A DNA stretch of 64,000 nucleotides from Rhododendron vialii. Lineage: Eukaryota > Streptophyta > Magnoliopsida > Ericales > Ericaceae. The DNA is taken from the NCBI RefSeq assembly GCF_030253575.1, contig NC_080566.1, positions 9,185,501 to 9,249,500 on the forward strand. The letters are read 5' to 3'. A program made the position numbers and the translations under genes. This document shows positions 36,339 to 47,999 of this stretch, in pieces. The notes beneath the pieces were generated by a model. It did not search any database and had not been told where the DNA came from. It saw nothing but the letters and a program-made list of their open reading frames with translations. Each line of letters starts with the position of its first letter. Position 1 is the first letter of the stretch.

Positions 36339-37287
36339 TCATTGGTACAAGTGGATTAACAGGGAAACAAGCCAAAGACAGAGACTTCCAGTGACAATGG
36401 TAAGGATAAAAGTCCCAAAAACCATTCCAAACAATATTTCAAAAAACTGCGATGAATCCGCAGACCTTTTGTGCTTGTAATCACAGCCGGTTGCGTAATT
36501 CCATCCATTTTCTTTTCTGCAACACCTCTCCAATCTCTCCTTGATCCTAACCTCTTCTATCCTCTCCCTTAGAATGCTCATATTTCCATCAATGCTACCT
36601 GGTCGATCTCCACACAAAAGCAAAATAGAAGTAATGTTAGCATAATTGATTTTACCAAAAATTCGACAATACAAACAATGCGCAGATAGTGGTATCGGGA
36701 GATGTATTGGACAGTACTATATTATGTATCAACCGATATAGGACACTCCATCGGTAAATCTTGATGTGTAACAAAATTGCAGACTCGTAAAAAGCAGGAT
36801 CACGAGGATATACGAATGCAAAAAATGAAGTTATTGAAAACGCAGACACACACGGGCACCAAATTATGTGGTTCACCCAACATGGGTAACTTAGTCCCTG
36901 CAACTTGTTCAATAAGATGGAGAGAATAGTACAAGAGTATCGGAATTCTCCTGCTCAGACAAATATAGTTAGGGCTACCATCAAGTTATATGAACGGTAT
37001 CATGTTGTTCGTGCTAGCTCCACATTCTTAACTGGACGTCCGTGAGTCCTATAAAAGTAGTCGGCCACTACGATACGATACACATGATCTGCCTATCATT
37101 GAAAACCTTGAAGTGGAGTAGGGGAATGGATGCATAGTTAGCTGTGAGTATTACTTTATCCCTCTCAAATGCACTAACCTTCATCTCTAAAGCCCTGAGC
37201 TCTTATTTGCAGGGACGGCCGAGTACTGGTCTGCTTCACCAATGGCATAGTCGGTACGTACCGGAAACAAAGCAGAGACGAAGCCAT
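36339..37287 (-). CDS. Small transit-peptide-like membrane protein, tandem copy C (function unknown)
   Basis: A two-exon gene. Exon 1 is 37287-37179 and exon 2 is 36598-36339, giving 122 aa. The N terminus is MASSLLCFRYVPTMPLVKQT; the core reads 'GSIDGNMSILRERIEEVRIK' then 'RLERCCRKENGWNYATGC', and the C terminus is a hydrophobic segment ending LLIHLYQ. The exon 2 acceptor sits at 'CGACCAG' followed by 'GTAGC', so the joined protein lacks two residues present in A and B just before the core. It is closest to copy D in exons, intron and flanks. The open frame continues upstream of the acceptor, but that part is intron. Confidence 0.82.
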
Positions 37288-37420
37288 ATACTATATCTTT
37301 GCAGCTTCTAATCAAGTTTTGGTGTTTTCAGTTTCGAGAGTGGTAAGAGAAGTTTAGGTGGAGGGAAAGAAAGAAATAGATTCTGAAACCATAAAAATGG
37401 GTTCAAAACTATATAGAACA

Positions 37421-37426
<6 letters not shown>

Positions 37427-37454
<28 letters not shown>
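37427..37454. repeat. (TA)n microsatellite followed by (CA)n
   Basis: A TA run followed directly by 'gacacacacacac', upstream of gene copy C. Confidence 0.85.
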
Positions 37455-37465
<11 letters not shown>

Positions 37466-37634
37466 CAAATCAAGCCCTTCCTGGTCTTTTTTTTTTCCTG
37501 ATTTCTCGCGGGTACCTTTAAAATCACGTTTTGAACACATTGAGCGGCTCGGATCATCGAAATTTGGTCGGGAAAAGGGAAAAAAGAGGAAGCCCTTACC
37601 GTAATACGGTAAGAACGCCCTTATAAGAAGTGGA

Positions 37635-37638
<4 letters not shown>

Positions 37639-37677
<39 letters not shown>
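37639..37677. repeat. (TA)n microsatellite
   Basis: An uninterrupted TA run of about 19 units. Confidence 0.9.
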
Positions 37678-37679
<2 letters not shown>

Positions 37680-38823
37680 GAATTCTAAGGTGGGTATTTT
37701 ATTATGATCCCTCTAGAGTGAAGTGGACAGCCGGCCAGGGGCGGCGGTACATACAACCGAGGGTCTTCAATTGAACACCATAACCTCCCAAATTTTGAGT
37801 ACACTTGTGTCTGAACAGCTAGGGGCGAGCATGGCTCGGATTTAAACCAAGAACCAAACTACTTACCTACGGATTGTGAATTTGAAAAACCAAACCAACC
37901 CGCAAAATGTATAGAACTAAACCAATCCAAACCATTAGAATACGGTTCAGTTTCAATTTTAAACTACGATTTGCTTTGAACCAAGCTATCATCTTCAAAA
38001 AATATTTACAATACTAACATCAAAGATAAATTAAAAGAAAACTTATTTTTAAACCAATTCCATTCAAATTACCAAAATACACTAACATCAACCAACTAAT
38101 TAAGAGTAGAATACCAACAATCGTCTTAAGTTTGTAAACTAAGAAAATGAAATAATGGCAAGTCACTAAAATGAACCATGGAAGTTGATTCATCTGGTGA
38201 TCCCATGTGCTTTTTATGTATAATAAATTAATAATCATAGGAACTTGGGATTGAGTTGTGATATATAGAAGTTGAGAATAAATTATTTCCTCCACCTACT
38301 TTTCCACCACCGCCTTTTTCGATCCTACTGTGTATTAATTCTTAATCTGAATCATTCATCTTGTAGACCCCACATAGTAATGTATCCACGCAAAAAATGA
38401 ACTTGATCGAACATCGATAGAAATATCAAAAATAGAATTTTATTTTGCAAAATGGACAATTTATCTTTATTATTATTGACAGAATGAAATCGTACATTTT
38501 ATAAACCAAGATTCAAATTTTGATATATCTATTGACTTCCAATCAAGCTAATTTTTTGCATGGTAATATTAGACTACGGGTCTTAAAATATGAACGGTTC
38601 AGATTACAACAATAGACGCTCGGTAGGGCCCAGAATGGACGGTTGTGGAAAAGTGAGATTTTACACCGGCGGTGGATAGAATTTATTCTCCTTCTCATAG
38701 ATGTTTAGTCTAAATTATCTTAGTACAAAAGGAAAACTAAATATTGCAGTGAATTTAATAGGATCGATAAATTATGAAAGTAGTTGTCTAAGGCTCCCAT
38801 ATTTATTTGAGGAATCATAATTA

Positions 38824-38825
<2 letters not shown>

Positions 38826-38869
<44 letters not shown>
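38826..38869. repeat. (TA)n microsatellite
   Basis: An uninterrupted TA run of about 22 units, the longest in the window. Confidence 0.9.
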
Positions 38870-38872
<3 letters not shown>

Positions 38873-39860
38873 GCAGTTCGGATTGGTTTGGAGCCATAAC
38901 CGTGAACATAAATTCACAAACCAAACTGTATAACGCGGTTTCTAATTTTTAAAACCATGACCAAACCATACTACTAAAAAATTGAACCAAGCCTTCTGTT
39001 CGGACTGGATTCGCGGTTTGGCAGATTTTTTGCTCACCCCTGACGACAGCTACTCTCGTAATAAGCTAATTTAAGGTTTTTCCAACACCCAGTAATAACC
39101 TTTGGTCTATAGGCAAGACAATGTGACAGGAGCTTTGCATACCCCCGTCATGAATTTTTAGTCCAAAAGAAGACCTTCTGATATCATATCCATTTTAGTA
39201 TTTTACTAGTAAAATTGCACGTGCTACGCACGTGAACGATTTTGAGAATTTGAATATTAAAGGTGAAATGAACAAAGTAAGTTTTTCCTTTATATGCTTC
39301 ATTCTTCTATTATTATTTTTTGCAGGGATGCTTTTGTAATTTTTAACTCCAAACATTCTCATTCAATTTGTGTACAATAACTTGCGCTATGCCAAAACCT
39401 TCTTCTTGGTACTCATTATCTAAAAGTTAACAAAGAAAACAATGCGTCATTCTTTTTCTTTGTGGGTGTACTGGAATGAAATAAGATAAACTATACTCAA
39501 TGATAACAAAGTCCGGCCAAAATCAGCTCAAAGAAGTTCTCTAAACTTTCTTTAGAGGAATGACAACCCTTTCCAAAAGTGTATCTTAGTAGACTGCACC
39601 CATATTTCTCTCCCGCAGAATATAGCTAACAGTGCAATTCCTCTCTCTGTTTTTTCTTTGTTTTTCTATTGATCTTGAAAGTGTTACAGAGGGATTGAAA
39701 GGATAGAACAATGGAAGCATTCAAGCATTGCTAAGAAAGGTGCATCCAAACTATATTAGCATTCACTCTCCTGCCAATCATATGCCTTTATTAACATTCA
39801 CTATGAATCTTTTTTGTTTCCAAGAGGACTATATGATCTATCTCGTAAAGCCAAATTTCT

Positions 39861-40883
39861 TCATTGGTACAAGTACTGGATAAACAGGGAAACAAGCCAA
39901 AGACAAAGACTTCCAGTGACAATGGTAAGGCCAAGAGTCCCGAAAACCATTCCAAACACTTCAAGAAACTGGGATGAACCCGCGGACCTTTTGTGCTTGT
40001 AATCGTGGCCGGCTGCGTAATTCCATCCATTTTCTTTTCTGCAACACCTCTCCAATCTCTCTTTGATCCTAACCTCTTGAATCCTCTCCCTTAGAATGCT
40101 CATATTTCCATCAATGCTACCTGGTCTCCCCACAAAAGCAAATAGATGTAATGTTGGCATAATTTTACCAAAAATCGGACCATAGACTTACAATGAGGTG
40201 CATGGTTTCATATAGTGGTATGGGGAGATGTATCGATGTTGGGATATACTATGTATGGACCAATATAGGACGCTCCATCAATAAATCTTGATGTGCAACG
40301 AAATTGCAGAATTGTAAAGCAGGATCACGGATACGAATGCAAAAAAAGAGAAGTTATTGAAAACACAGACACAGGAGCACCAAATTATGCGGTTCATCCA
40401 ATGTGGGGTAACGTAGTCCCTGCAACTTGTTCAAGGAGACAGAGAATAGCACAAGAGAAGTATCGGAATGCACACAAGAACAGCAAATTATGTGGGTAGC
40501 GTCTACGTCGCTGCAGCATGTTCAATTTCAATAAGACAGACAATAGTACAAGAGGAGTATCGGAATTCTCCTACGCGCCCCATATATAGTTAGGTTTACC
40601 ATCAAGGTATGGGAATGGTATCATTGTTGATCGTTCTCCACGTTCTCAACAGGAGGTCCGTAATTCCTATAAAAGCCGGCCACTATGCTACATATCTGCG
40701 CTTATAACCTTGAAAGTAGAGTACTGGAATAAATGCGTAGTTAGCTGATGTTACTGATCCCTCTCAGTACTGACCTTCATCTTTGAAGCCCTGAGCTCTT
40801 ATTTGCAGAGACGGCCGAGAACTAGTCTGCTTCACGGATGGCATACTCGGTGCATACTGGAGAGAAAGCAGAGAAGAAGCCAT
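39861..40883 (-). CDS. Small transit-peptide-like membrane protein, tandem copy D (function unknown)
   Basis: A two-exon gene. Exon 1 is 40883-40775 and exon 2 is 40120-39861, giving 122 aa. It starts MASSLLSLQYAPSMPSVKQT, continues with 'GSIDGNMSILRERIQEVRIK' and 'RLERCCRKENGWNYAAGH', and ends in a hydrophobic segment (GTLGLTIVTGSLCLWLVSLF). The splice acceptor is at the same shifted place as in copy C. The 654-bp intron is related to that of C but carries an internal partial duplication (near 40375-40590, with 'agtatcgga' repeated). Intact reading frame; function unknown. Confidence 0.84.
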
Positions 40884-41378
40884 CTCATTGCAGTTTCTGA
40901 TCAACTTTTTGAGTTTCAAGTTTCACTTCTCACAAACCTAAGTGCTAAGAAAGTGTAGGGAGAGAAATAAATACATTCTGAAACCACAAAAATGGTTTCA
41001 AAAATATATATAGAACAATCTGAATTCTAATTAGGTGGGTTTTCCATTATGATTCCCCTAGAGCCATGTTTGGCAGAATATTTTCACCGAATCGCCAGCC
41101 AGCCATACCTGTTTGCCAAATTTTCGAATGGCCATTTGTTGAAATATTTGCTGGCAGCAAGGTTGGCTTGGCCAAAAGTTGACAGTCCAACTACAGTCAG
41201 GTTCTTGGAGAGTCAATTCTCAAGCCAAACCACCAAACCATCGTTATTTTCATATCCTAAACAAACAAACAAAAAAAAGAAGGCAAATCCAACAACCGGC
41301 CACCACCAAAAAAAGAACCCGAATTCCAAAGATTATGATAATATGACAAAGGAAAACCCCAGAAATTACAGGACTGGA

Positions 41379-41540
41379 GGATGGTGTTGTGCACATTTGT
41401 ACCGTCTGTCTCGGCAATCAATGGTCTGGATTGCCGAGACGGGTGGACGGATGAGATTACGCACAGCACCGTGCAATTTGGACCATTGATTGCCGAGACA
41501 GACGGTCTAAATGTGCATGGTGTGCACATCACCATCTTCC
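41379..41540. mobile_element. Palindromic MITE
   Basis: The left end 'ggatggtgttgtgcac' and right end 'gtgcacatcaccatcttcc' are imperfect inverted repeats. The inner arms 'gtctcggcaatcaatggtc' and 'gaccattgattgccgagac' are perfect. The centre contains a third, short copy of 'attgccgagac'. It is non-coding. Confidence 0.75.
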
Positions 41541-42184
41541 AATCCAAAACTACAATTATATGCAACAACGAAATTCTAGTACAAACGAAGTTCCAAAAAA
41601 CACATATCTATGAAATGAGTTTGAGATCTTCAGAGAGAAATAATAAAGAGGGAACAAGTTCAAAGAAAAATAATACAGACGGCTTTAAAGGATTCAGAGT
41701 TGCTATAGTGCGGCAGATCTGACTGTCCATGTTGATACGAAGGGCTTGGATTTAATCCAAGCTCCTTCAAATCCAAGTTGTCCATTATTCGGATGAAAAT
41801 CCGAGCCGTCCATTGCCGAGATGGACGACCGGATTTGGCGCACTACACGTGTAGTGCGGGGGTGCACTACAGCACCCCTAGATCTGGCTTTAAAATTTAC
41901 TGCTCCCGATTTTTCAGAGTGATTCTAGTTTAACCCTGAAGATTTCTCTCTCTTTAGCTTCATATGCAGTGGAAAAAAAGGTGATAAAACAACAAATTGA
42001 CCATCAACATAATCGTGCAAAGCTATCGTTGAAATTCTCTCTATTAACGTTGATATTACCTGTTGAAATAAGCTATCGCTCGGATGACGGTTTTAGGTAC
42101 GAATATGACGGTTTCAGGTACGAATCACATGGAGAATCAGTGAGGCATCCGAACGGGTGAACATGATGGGCAATGACACGGTTG

Positions 42185-42316
42185 CATTCTAGAGAAAGAT
42201 ATTTATCAAAATATTGACCATCAAAATAACCGTGCAAAGCTTTTAAAACTGCATTCTAGAGAAAGACATTTGTCAAAATATTGACCATCAACATAACCGT
42301 GCGAAGCTTTTAAAAC
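42185..42316. repeat. Two tandem copies of a 65-bp unit, plus a partial third
   Basis: The unit 'gcattctagagaaaga' to 'gcttttaaaac' occurs twice with a few substitutions. A partial copy ('ttgaccatcaacataatcgt') lies upstream at 41998. Confidence 0.75.
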
Positions 42317-42742
42317 ATGCATACTCTCTCCCTGTGCACTATTGTGAAAACTTATTGTAAGAATTTGGCTGCAGATAAGAATTTCTGACAAGATTTTCGT
42401 CGAGGATTTGATGTGAAAGAAATGGAAAATGATACTTTAATTACTCATTCAACGGATTTATCTACCTACAATCTGCCTATCCTCTTTCCCATGAAACATT
42501 TTCTAACGTCTGAACGCAGAAATAATACATTGCGATTCAGGAATATAAGGGACAAAAGCTTCTGCTGTTGACAGTATAGTTGCACAGCTACAGATGGAAA
42601 GTGTCTCTCTCTTCTCTCAGCAAACATTGGAACACAAATCTCTGCCAATATCATCGAAACAGATAAATTCACTAATCACCGATGCATATATTAGAATACG
42701 AATTAGCACTTCTCGCCAAATCAAATGAACAGCAAGCGCCTT

Positions 42743-45636
42743 TCATTCATTTGTTGCTGCATCCTCAGGTGGAGCAATCCCTCCTATATGAAAATCATAC
42801 ATGTGAGAAATCCCCAAGTTGCGTTTGGATGGTGTATCATGGAGGGATTTTTCGAAGGAAGCCGAAAAATGAAGTTAAAGTGTATCCAAAGATAGCAGTG
42901 GCTGTGGCACTAGTACTATCTATGGTAGCCAAAGTTATCATATTGCGTACCTTCTTCATCAGATGGTGCATAATGAGATTTCCGGTATCGTGTTTGCTGT
43001 TGTGTTGGCTAGACAATAAAGAGAAACAAAAATGAGAGGGAAAAATTAGCCAGGCAGGATACAAGTCTTTGAATTAAGTAGGCTTCATGTTTCAGAACTT
43101 TTGTAATCTATTAACCATCAAGTAACAATTAGCCACCTCTCACCAAATGAGAGCTACCATAAGTATGTAGCATAGCATGGGTGTGAATTCAACATGATAC
43201 AAGCATGTTGATTGACAGCCAAATGTTGAACAACGTCATACACTACGGCAAGAACATGCTGCCCTACAGATACGCATATATCTTTGCCACACAAATCACA
43301 AGAACAAAACATAAATTAAGTTACTATCGGAACTTTTCTTCTTATGAAATAGCAAAATGGGAAAGATGTAAACAATGTAAATTCTCCTATCACCTCAATT
43401 TGTTTGTTTTGTTTCATCATGATATTTCTTTTCCTAATTCAAAAAAAGCCTGCAGTATGCTTTAGTTGGTCTTTCTACGAAGGTTTGAAATTCTTGCATT
43501 CCTTTGTTCCTACTACGATATTTACTACATTGGTTGTAATGGGAGGGTGGCATGCACTTTGACCATTACAGCAACCGTCAACTTTGACCAGGTCGGCATT
43601 ACAGACTATGTGACCTTGACATGTATAAAATCCAAGGAAAGAACTGAAATCAAAGAAGTAGAGATTTAAATAGAGATGTATTTTTCTCAATTTCCCTCTT
43701 CTGATTGCTTGGCATTCTGCGTGGCATGTTCAAAAGAAGGGGGTAAATGGTTCCTGAAGAGTCCAATATCATGCACAACACAAACATGTCAATACCTTCA
43801 GTCTCCATTGGCATTGAAATGCTTTTGATGTTTCAATAACCTTAAGCCCCTCCCAACATAGTATTAATTGAGGGCCATGCTCATGGGTGGTCTAATTAAT
43901 GCCTTTGCATATCATCAGAGTACTTAAACATATAGAGACAAAAGTTTGACAAACTTCTTTAAGCTAACTAAAATCAAGCAACAGTACTCCAACAAATATA
44001 TTTTATCAGACAAGAAGGTTACGCCTGAGTTGCAAAGATATGCTTTTTAGAACAAAGAGAAAGAACTATGTTCCTAAAATTAGCGGATACTCCTAGCAGT
44101 TTTAAGGTGATATCGTAAGATTTACATTGACAGTTCAAAAGCAAACTCCACTGGACTGCTTATCTGCCCTCCCATTTGACAGGGAAAAATCATTAGACAC
44201 AGAAGACGATATCGACAAAGCAAAAAGTTAAGACACTCCAAAAGGGTATTATTTTCCTCAATTGTATGGTTGTCTCTGCGGATCTTATCCTTTACTGGAC
44301 TTAAACTAAGAGTAAATGTTCATAAGATTGCACTTGTCAACAAAGATTCAAGAGGGTCAATTTTTCTTATTCAGCCGAAAAGTGAGTTCAACACGCAGGG
44401 CTGATGATATTTAGGAAAAATCAACAAATCGCAAATTGTAAACCACTGTTCTGATATATGATTGATATATTGAAAGGCTTGCCTCAATTTGCTAAAGCTG
44501 TCCTTGTAGAAAAAGCTTCCTCCGCTTTTTCTTTTCTTTCCACCAGAGCACATATGGGTTTTCTCTGTCAGTTCAAGTACGCTTTTCTGCCATACCTCTA
44601 TTATGCCTTTTTTCTCAATCCACTTCTTTCCTATCAGTCTCACAATTCATTCTCAACTTCGTTAATATAAATCTGCATGGTGTTTTCAATCAGTTTTGCA
44701 CATACAACTTCACCATATTGCCTTATATCCTTTGTCACTCCATCAGTCCAAGCATAATGGAATGTATCATATATATCATGATTATTTTGCCCACGTGTCA
44801 TATATTTTGCAATTATGTCTCACTCATGTTAGTAGAATAGTAGTAGTAACCCAGAAATGCCCGAAATAGCGTTACTATATCACAACCAAGATTTTGATAA
44901 GGGGGTAAGAAAATGCCAGAAAAATACCTGCAATTTAGGTCGAAGTTCTTCAAGTGGTCCTTTGGGCTTCTCTACACCTTGCTGAATTCATCCACAAGAA
45001 CAAAACGGTATTAGGTTCTTGGAACTTGCAGAAGATGATGTATATCCATCATTACAACTCACGCTCCTGTAATGGAAATAGAGCTACAGATGAAGGTACC
45101 TTCCTCAGAGCCCAATCAGCAGAGTCAAAGAAAGCACGTTCATGGTCCTGTTTTCAAAAGTACACTTTTGATAGACACACAACCTAAAATATCTTTGCGA
45201 CATTATTGAAGGAATAGCCATGGCTGAAGTTTAATTAAGACATTACCTTGGATATAAGTGGGGTTTTCTTGGGCATTATTCCTCCATACTTCTTCTTGAC
45301 AGCTTCCTCCTGCAGAAAATAACATTGAAATTCAACTGTACAAGTCCTGAGATATTGCCGAAACAGAGTGAAGAAAATAGAGAACCAGTTTTTCTAGAAG
45401 ATAGGGAAAATTACAATTATAAACACAACCTCCTGCTGGGGTGATGGCATGGCTTTCTCAGAGTCCTCTAGGACCTCTCTTTCCACAGGCAAGGGTGATG
45501 GTTTGGCTTTCTCAGAGTCCTCTAGGACCTCTCCTTCTCCTTCCACAGGCAGGGGTGATGGTTTGGCTTTCTCAGAGTCCTCTAGGACCTCTCCTTCCAC
45601 ATGTTCACGATCTTTGATATCTTCCGTGCCTGACAT
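42743..45636 (-). CDS. Endosulfine (ENSA/ARPP19-type) protein
   Basis: A six-exon minus-strand gene. Coding exons are 45636-45430, 45309-45247, 45147-45100, 44981-44928, 43008-42951 and 42783-42743 (TGA). The frame is kept over five GT-AG introns, giving 156 aa. The plant endosulfine core is clear: 'KKKYGGIMPKKTPLISKDHE' across exons 2-3, the signature FDSADW at 97-102 (Ser99 is the Greatwall-type phosphosite), 'QGVEKPKGPLEELRPKLQPT' across exons 4-5, then 'RYRKSHYAPSDEEG' and a C-terminal 'PPEDAATNE'. Phosphorylated endosulfines inhibit PP2A-B55 in the cytosol and nucleus; that is family knowledge. The N terminus is extended by three in-frame repeats of EVLEDSEKAKPSPLP. Exon 2 has two possible acceptors three bases apart (NAGNAG type), which would add or drop one Glu. 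'WALRK' replaces the usual 'WALGK'. The small exons make it easy to miss by ORF search. Confidence 0.94.
45451..45605 (-). repeat. In-frame tandem repeat in endosulfine exon 1 (three units)
   Basis: The plus-strand word 'ggctttctcagagtcctcta' starts at 45451, 45505 and 45565, so the periods are 54 and 60 bp, both multiples of three. The repeats encode EVLEDSEKA followed by Lys/Met-Pro-Ser-Pro. The units are nearly identical at the DNA level. Confidence 0.9.
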
Positions 45637-47845
45637 ATTGTCCTTTGTACAAACCTAGTGAAAGGAAGCTGCAATAGCACATGACCTTAGTTCCCACTTC
45701 CCACAATGATTTCATCAAATGGATGATTTTATGCGTTGCAAAAGAGACTTGAAGGATCACCAATTACGTACCAACAAATTCAGGAAACTGAAACCCTAAT
45801 TACTCTGGAGAAGGTTTCCAATAGATGGTCACCATAAGTCATACTGCTCATTAGTTTGGCAGGTTATACTATCAAAATACTAGAACCAGGATTACCTTTG
45901 TCAGCAAACTTAATGGGCTACCAGCCTACATTGGAGGAAGACTAAAGTGCTGAAGCACCTTCCAAAACATATGACATTGCCCTTTTTGCTAACTTGATCT
46001 ACGCTCACTATATAGCCATGGAATGGACGATACATAATGTAATTGTTCATAAAAAAGAAACAGACAAGAAAAATCCAAGGAAAAAGCTTTTCCGGAATTT
46101 ATTGGATAGAGAGAAGTGCTAAGTGAACAAGTCTGAATATATGAAGCTGGTTTAGAAGTATCTCAAGCTACATAGAAATAGAAGCTTATGGATCTGATTT
46201 AAAAGTGGTAAAGACTGAACACATTATTTAGTTATAGAATCCATGTCTTGATCTAAAAGACATAGTTTCTAATCTAGTGATAGGTGTAAAATTTTACACT
46301 TGCTTTGGATTTTTTCTTGTGGTACCGTCCCAGAACTATCACTTGGAATGAAGCTGACATTTTTGGCTAATTTTCTGTTTCATTGAATACCTTAACACCA
46401 TAAAAAAAAACGCATGCAAGCCCCTTAAAGCACTTTTTTAAAACACAAAATAAATATATTCCACAAGAGATGAACTCTTCTCCCATAGTAAAGTACTTGA
46501 AGACAGGTTTCTTCATCAATCCATGAGCTTTGAAGGATGCAAAATGAAGTGCGCACATATAAGGTAAGTCATGGAGAACAGAAATTCACAAATAAAAAAT
46601 TATAAATGCAAGAGAGATTTAGCAATAAATATATTTGCACTCAATAAATAAACAAAGTGGATGTCAAGTGAGATACTATAGATGAGGAAAAAACGTTTAT
46701 TGAGTGCCAAGTGGAGGGATTAAATGCACAAAATTACCACCCCAAAAAAGAAAACATAATAACTAATAGCAAACCAATAACAAACAGATTATAGAAGCCT
46801 CAACAGGATTGTGCTCAGAATGACCCTAAACTTCTTTTGTTCATGTCAATTTAAAACTATGTATATATGTTTTATCCAATTTTCTTGTGTTCACGTCGAT
46901 TTTTTGGGAATAAACAATAATAACCTCCTACGTTTCCGTAAGAAAGAGCAGAAATCATAGAAATTCCAGACTCGAACTACCTTACTCCAGATCATGTCAT
47001 ATTAAAACGAGAGAAATCTCGACCTGCATGTTACGCAATCATATATGCCTTAGCCAGTTCAAATTCCCCAATTCATACGGTTCACCGCTTTTCTACCATC
47101 TCCCCTAAACCAATTGGTGTTAGGGAGGTTTTCAATTAAGTCTTTTATGACATTCGATATCACACCCACAAGTCTGTTTTTAGAGCGGTCGCTGGGAGTG
47201 ACATTGTGTAACTAAATCCATGAAGACACTCCAGGCCTAACACATACAAAAAAACGATTCCACCAAGCACATACAGCACAATCATGAAAACGCTAGCAAC
47301 ATTCTAGACCATTAGAAAGCTCTAATTTCAGCAAAACTGTCTACGATTCAGATATAGGAGGCCTACTAGGCCACTCCGATTAACAAATTGAAATGAAATA
47401 GCAAGAGGATCTCGATACAACAATTGAATTCATTCGAAATCAACCGAAAGTCTGTCCCTACGGCCCCACTGATCATGTCATATGATTGTGGTTTCCTCGA
47501 TATTTGACAAGCCGAAGATTGTGGGGTATCTCAACCTTAATCACAAAATCCTTCAACTTCAAAAAAATGTATGCGCTCTCAATCCTCGCTCTCGCGAATT
47601 GTAGTTGTTTAAGATGTGATTCAAAGACCCTTTCACGCTCGTGCTACAGGTGTTATGTGACTTAGACCGCGACATAATATCGGATTATCGAGAGATATAG
47701 CTGTAAATAACGAAGACGAACAAAAAAGTGTTGAAACATGTCGCACAAGTAAAATCACAGAGCAATGTATGCGGAAGAATTGAAGTGTGATTGATTTACA
47801 ATTACCGATCGTGCGAGCTATGGAGTTTAGGCCTGCTTCTTCTAC

Positions 47846-47854
47846 CTTCGATCC

Positions 47855-47900
<46 letters not shown>

Positions 47901-47960
47901 TGTGAAGTTGGTTGCGCGATTTGCGGAGGACGACAGAGGATTTTTTTTTTCCTATTTCTC
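47846..47960 (-). promoter_or_regulatory. Probable 5' UTR exon and core promoter region of the endosulfine gene
   Basis: On the minus strand a CT-rich leader (the GA run at 47859-47897 on the plus strand) is followed by 'GATCGAAG' and a donor 'GTAGAA' at 47845. An acceptor 'ATTGCAG' lies near 45671, 35 bases upstream of the ATG. This would make a 5' UTR intron of about 2.2 kb, which is common in plant housekeeping genes. It is inferred from splice signals only; the 5' end is approximate. Confidence 0.45.
47859..47897. repeat. (GA)n microsatellite
   Basis: A GA run of about 19 units, read as CT in the likely leader of the endosulfine gene. Confidence 0.9.
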
Positions 47961-47999
47961 TGATGCCCCCATGATGGTGGGTAATTATGCCCCGGGCAC

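Larger units (their letters stand above)
37455..39860. other. Spacer between copies C and D
   Basis: No gene. It contains two further TA runs (37639-37677 and 38826-38869) and a block at 39180-39240 with 'gtgctacgcacgtg' that looks repeat-derived. Small frames here translate simple repeats. Confidence 0.5.
40884..42742. other. Spacer between copy D and the 3' end of the endosulfine gene
   Basis: It holds a palindromic element (41379-41540), a second repeat-like block near 41745-41885 with the same 'ccgagatgga'-type words, and a tandem repeat at 42185-42316. The last few hundred bases are probably the 3' UTR of the endosulfine gene on the minus strand. The open frames at 41049-41722 cross the palindrome and are not credible. 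Confidence 0.5.

Noticed and set aside
39180..39240. Possible Helitron end ('gcacgtgctacgcacgtg' region)
   Set aside because: No paired 3' hairpin with CTRR was found, and the word itself is a common palindromic repeat.
41049..41722. Plus-strand frames of 146 and 113 aa
   Set aside because: Both run through the palindromic element at 41379-41540, and their sequence is partly its mirrored translation.
42682..43035. 117 aa plus-strand frame
   Set aside because: It is the antisense of the last two endosulfine exons and the intron between them.
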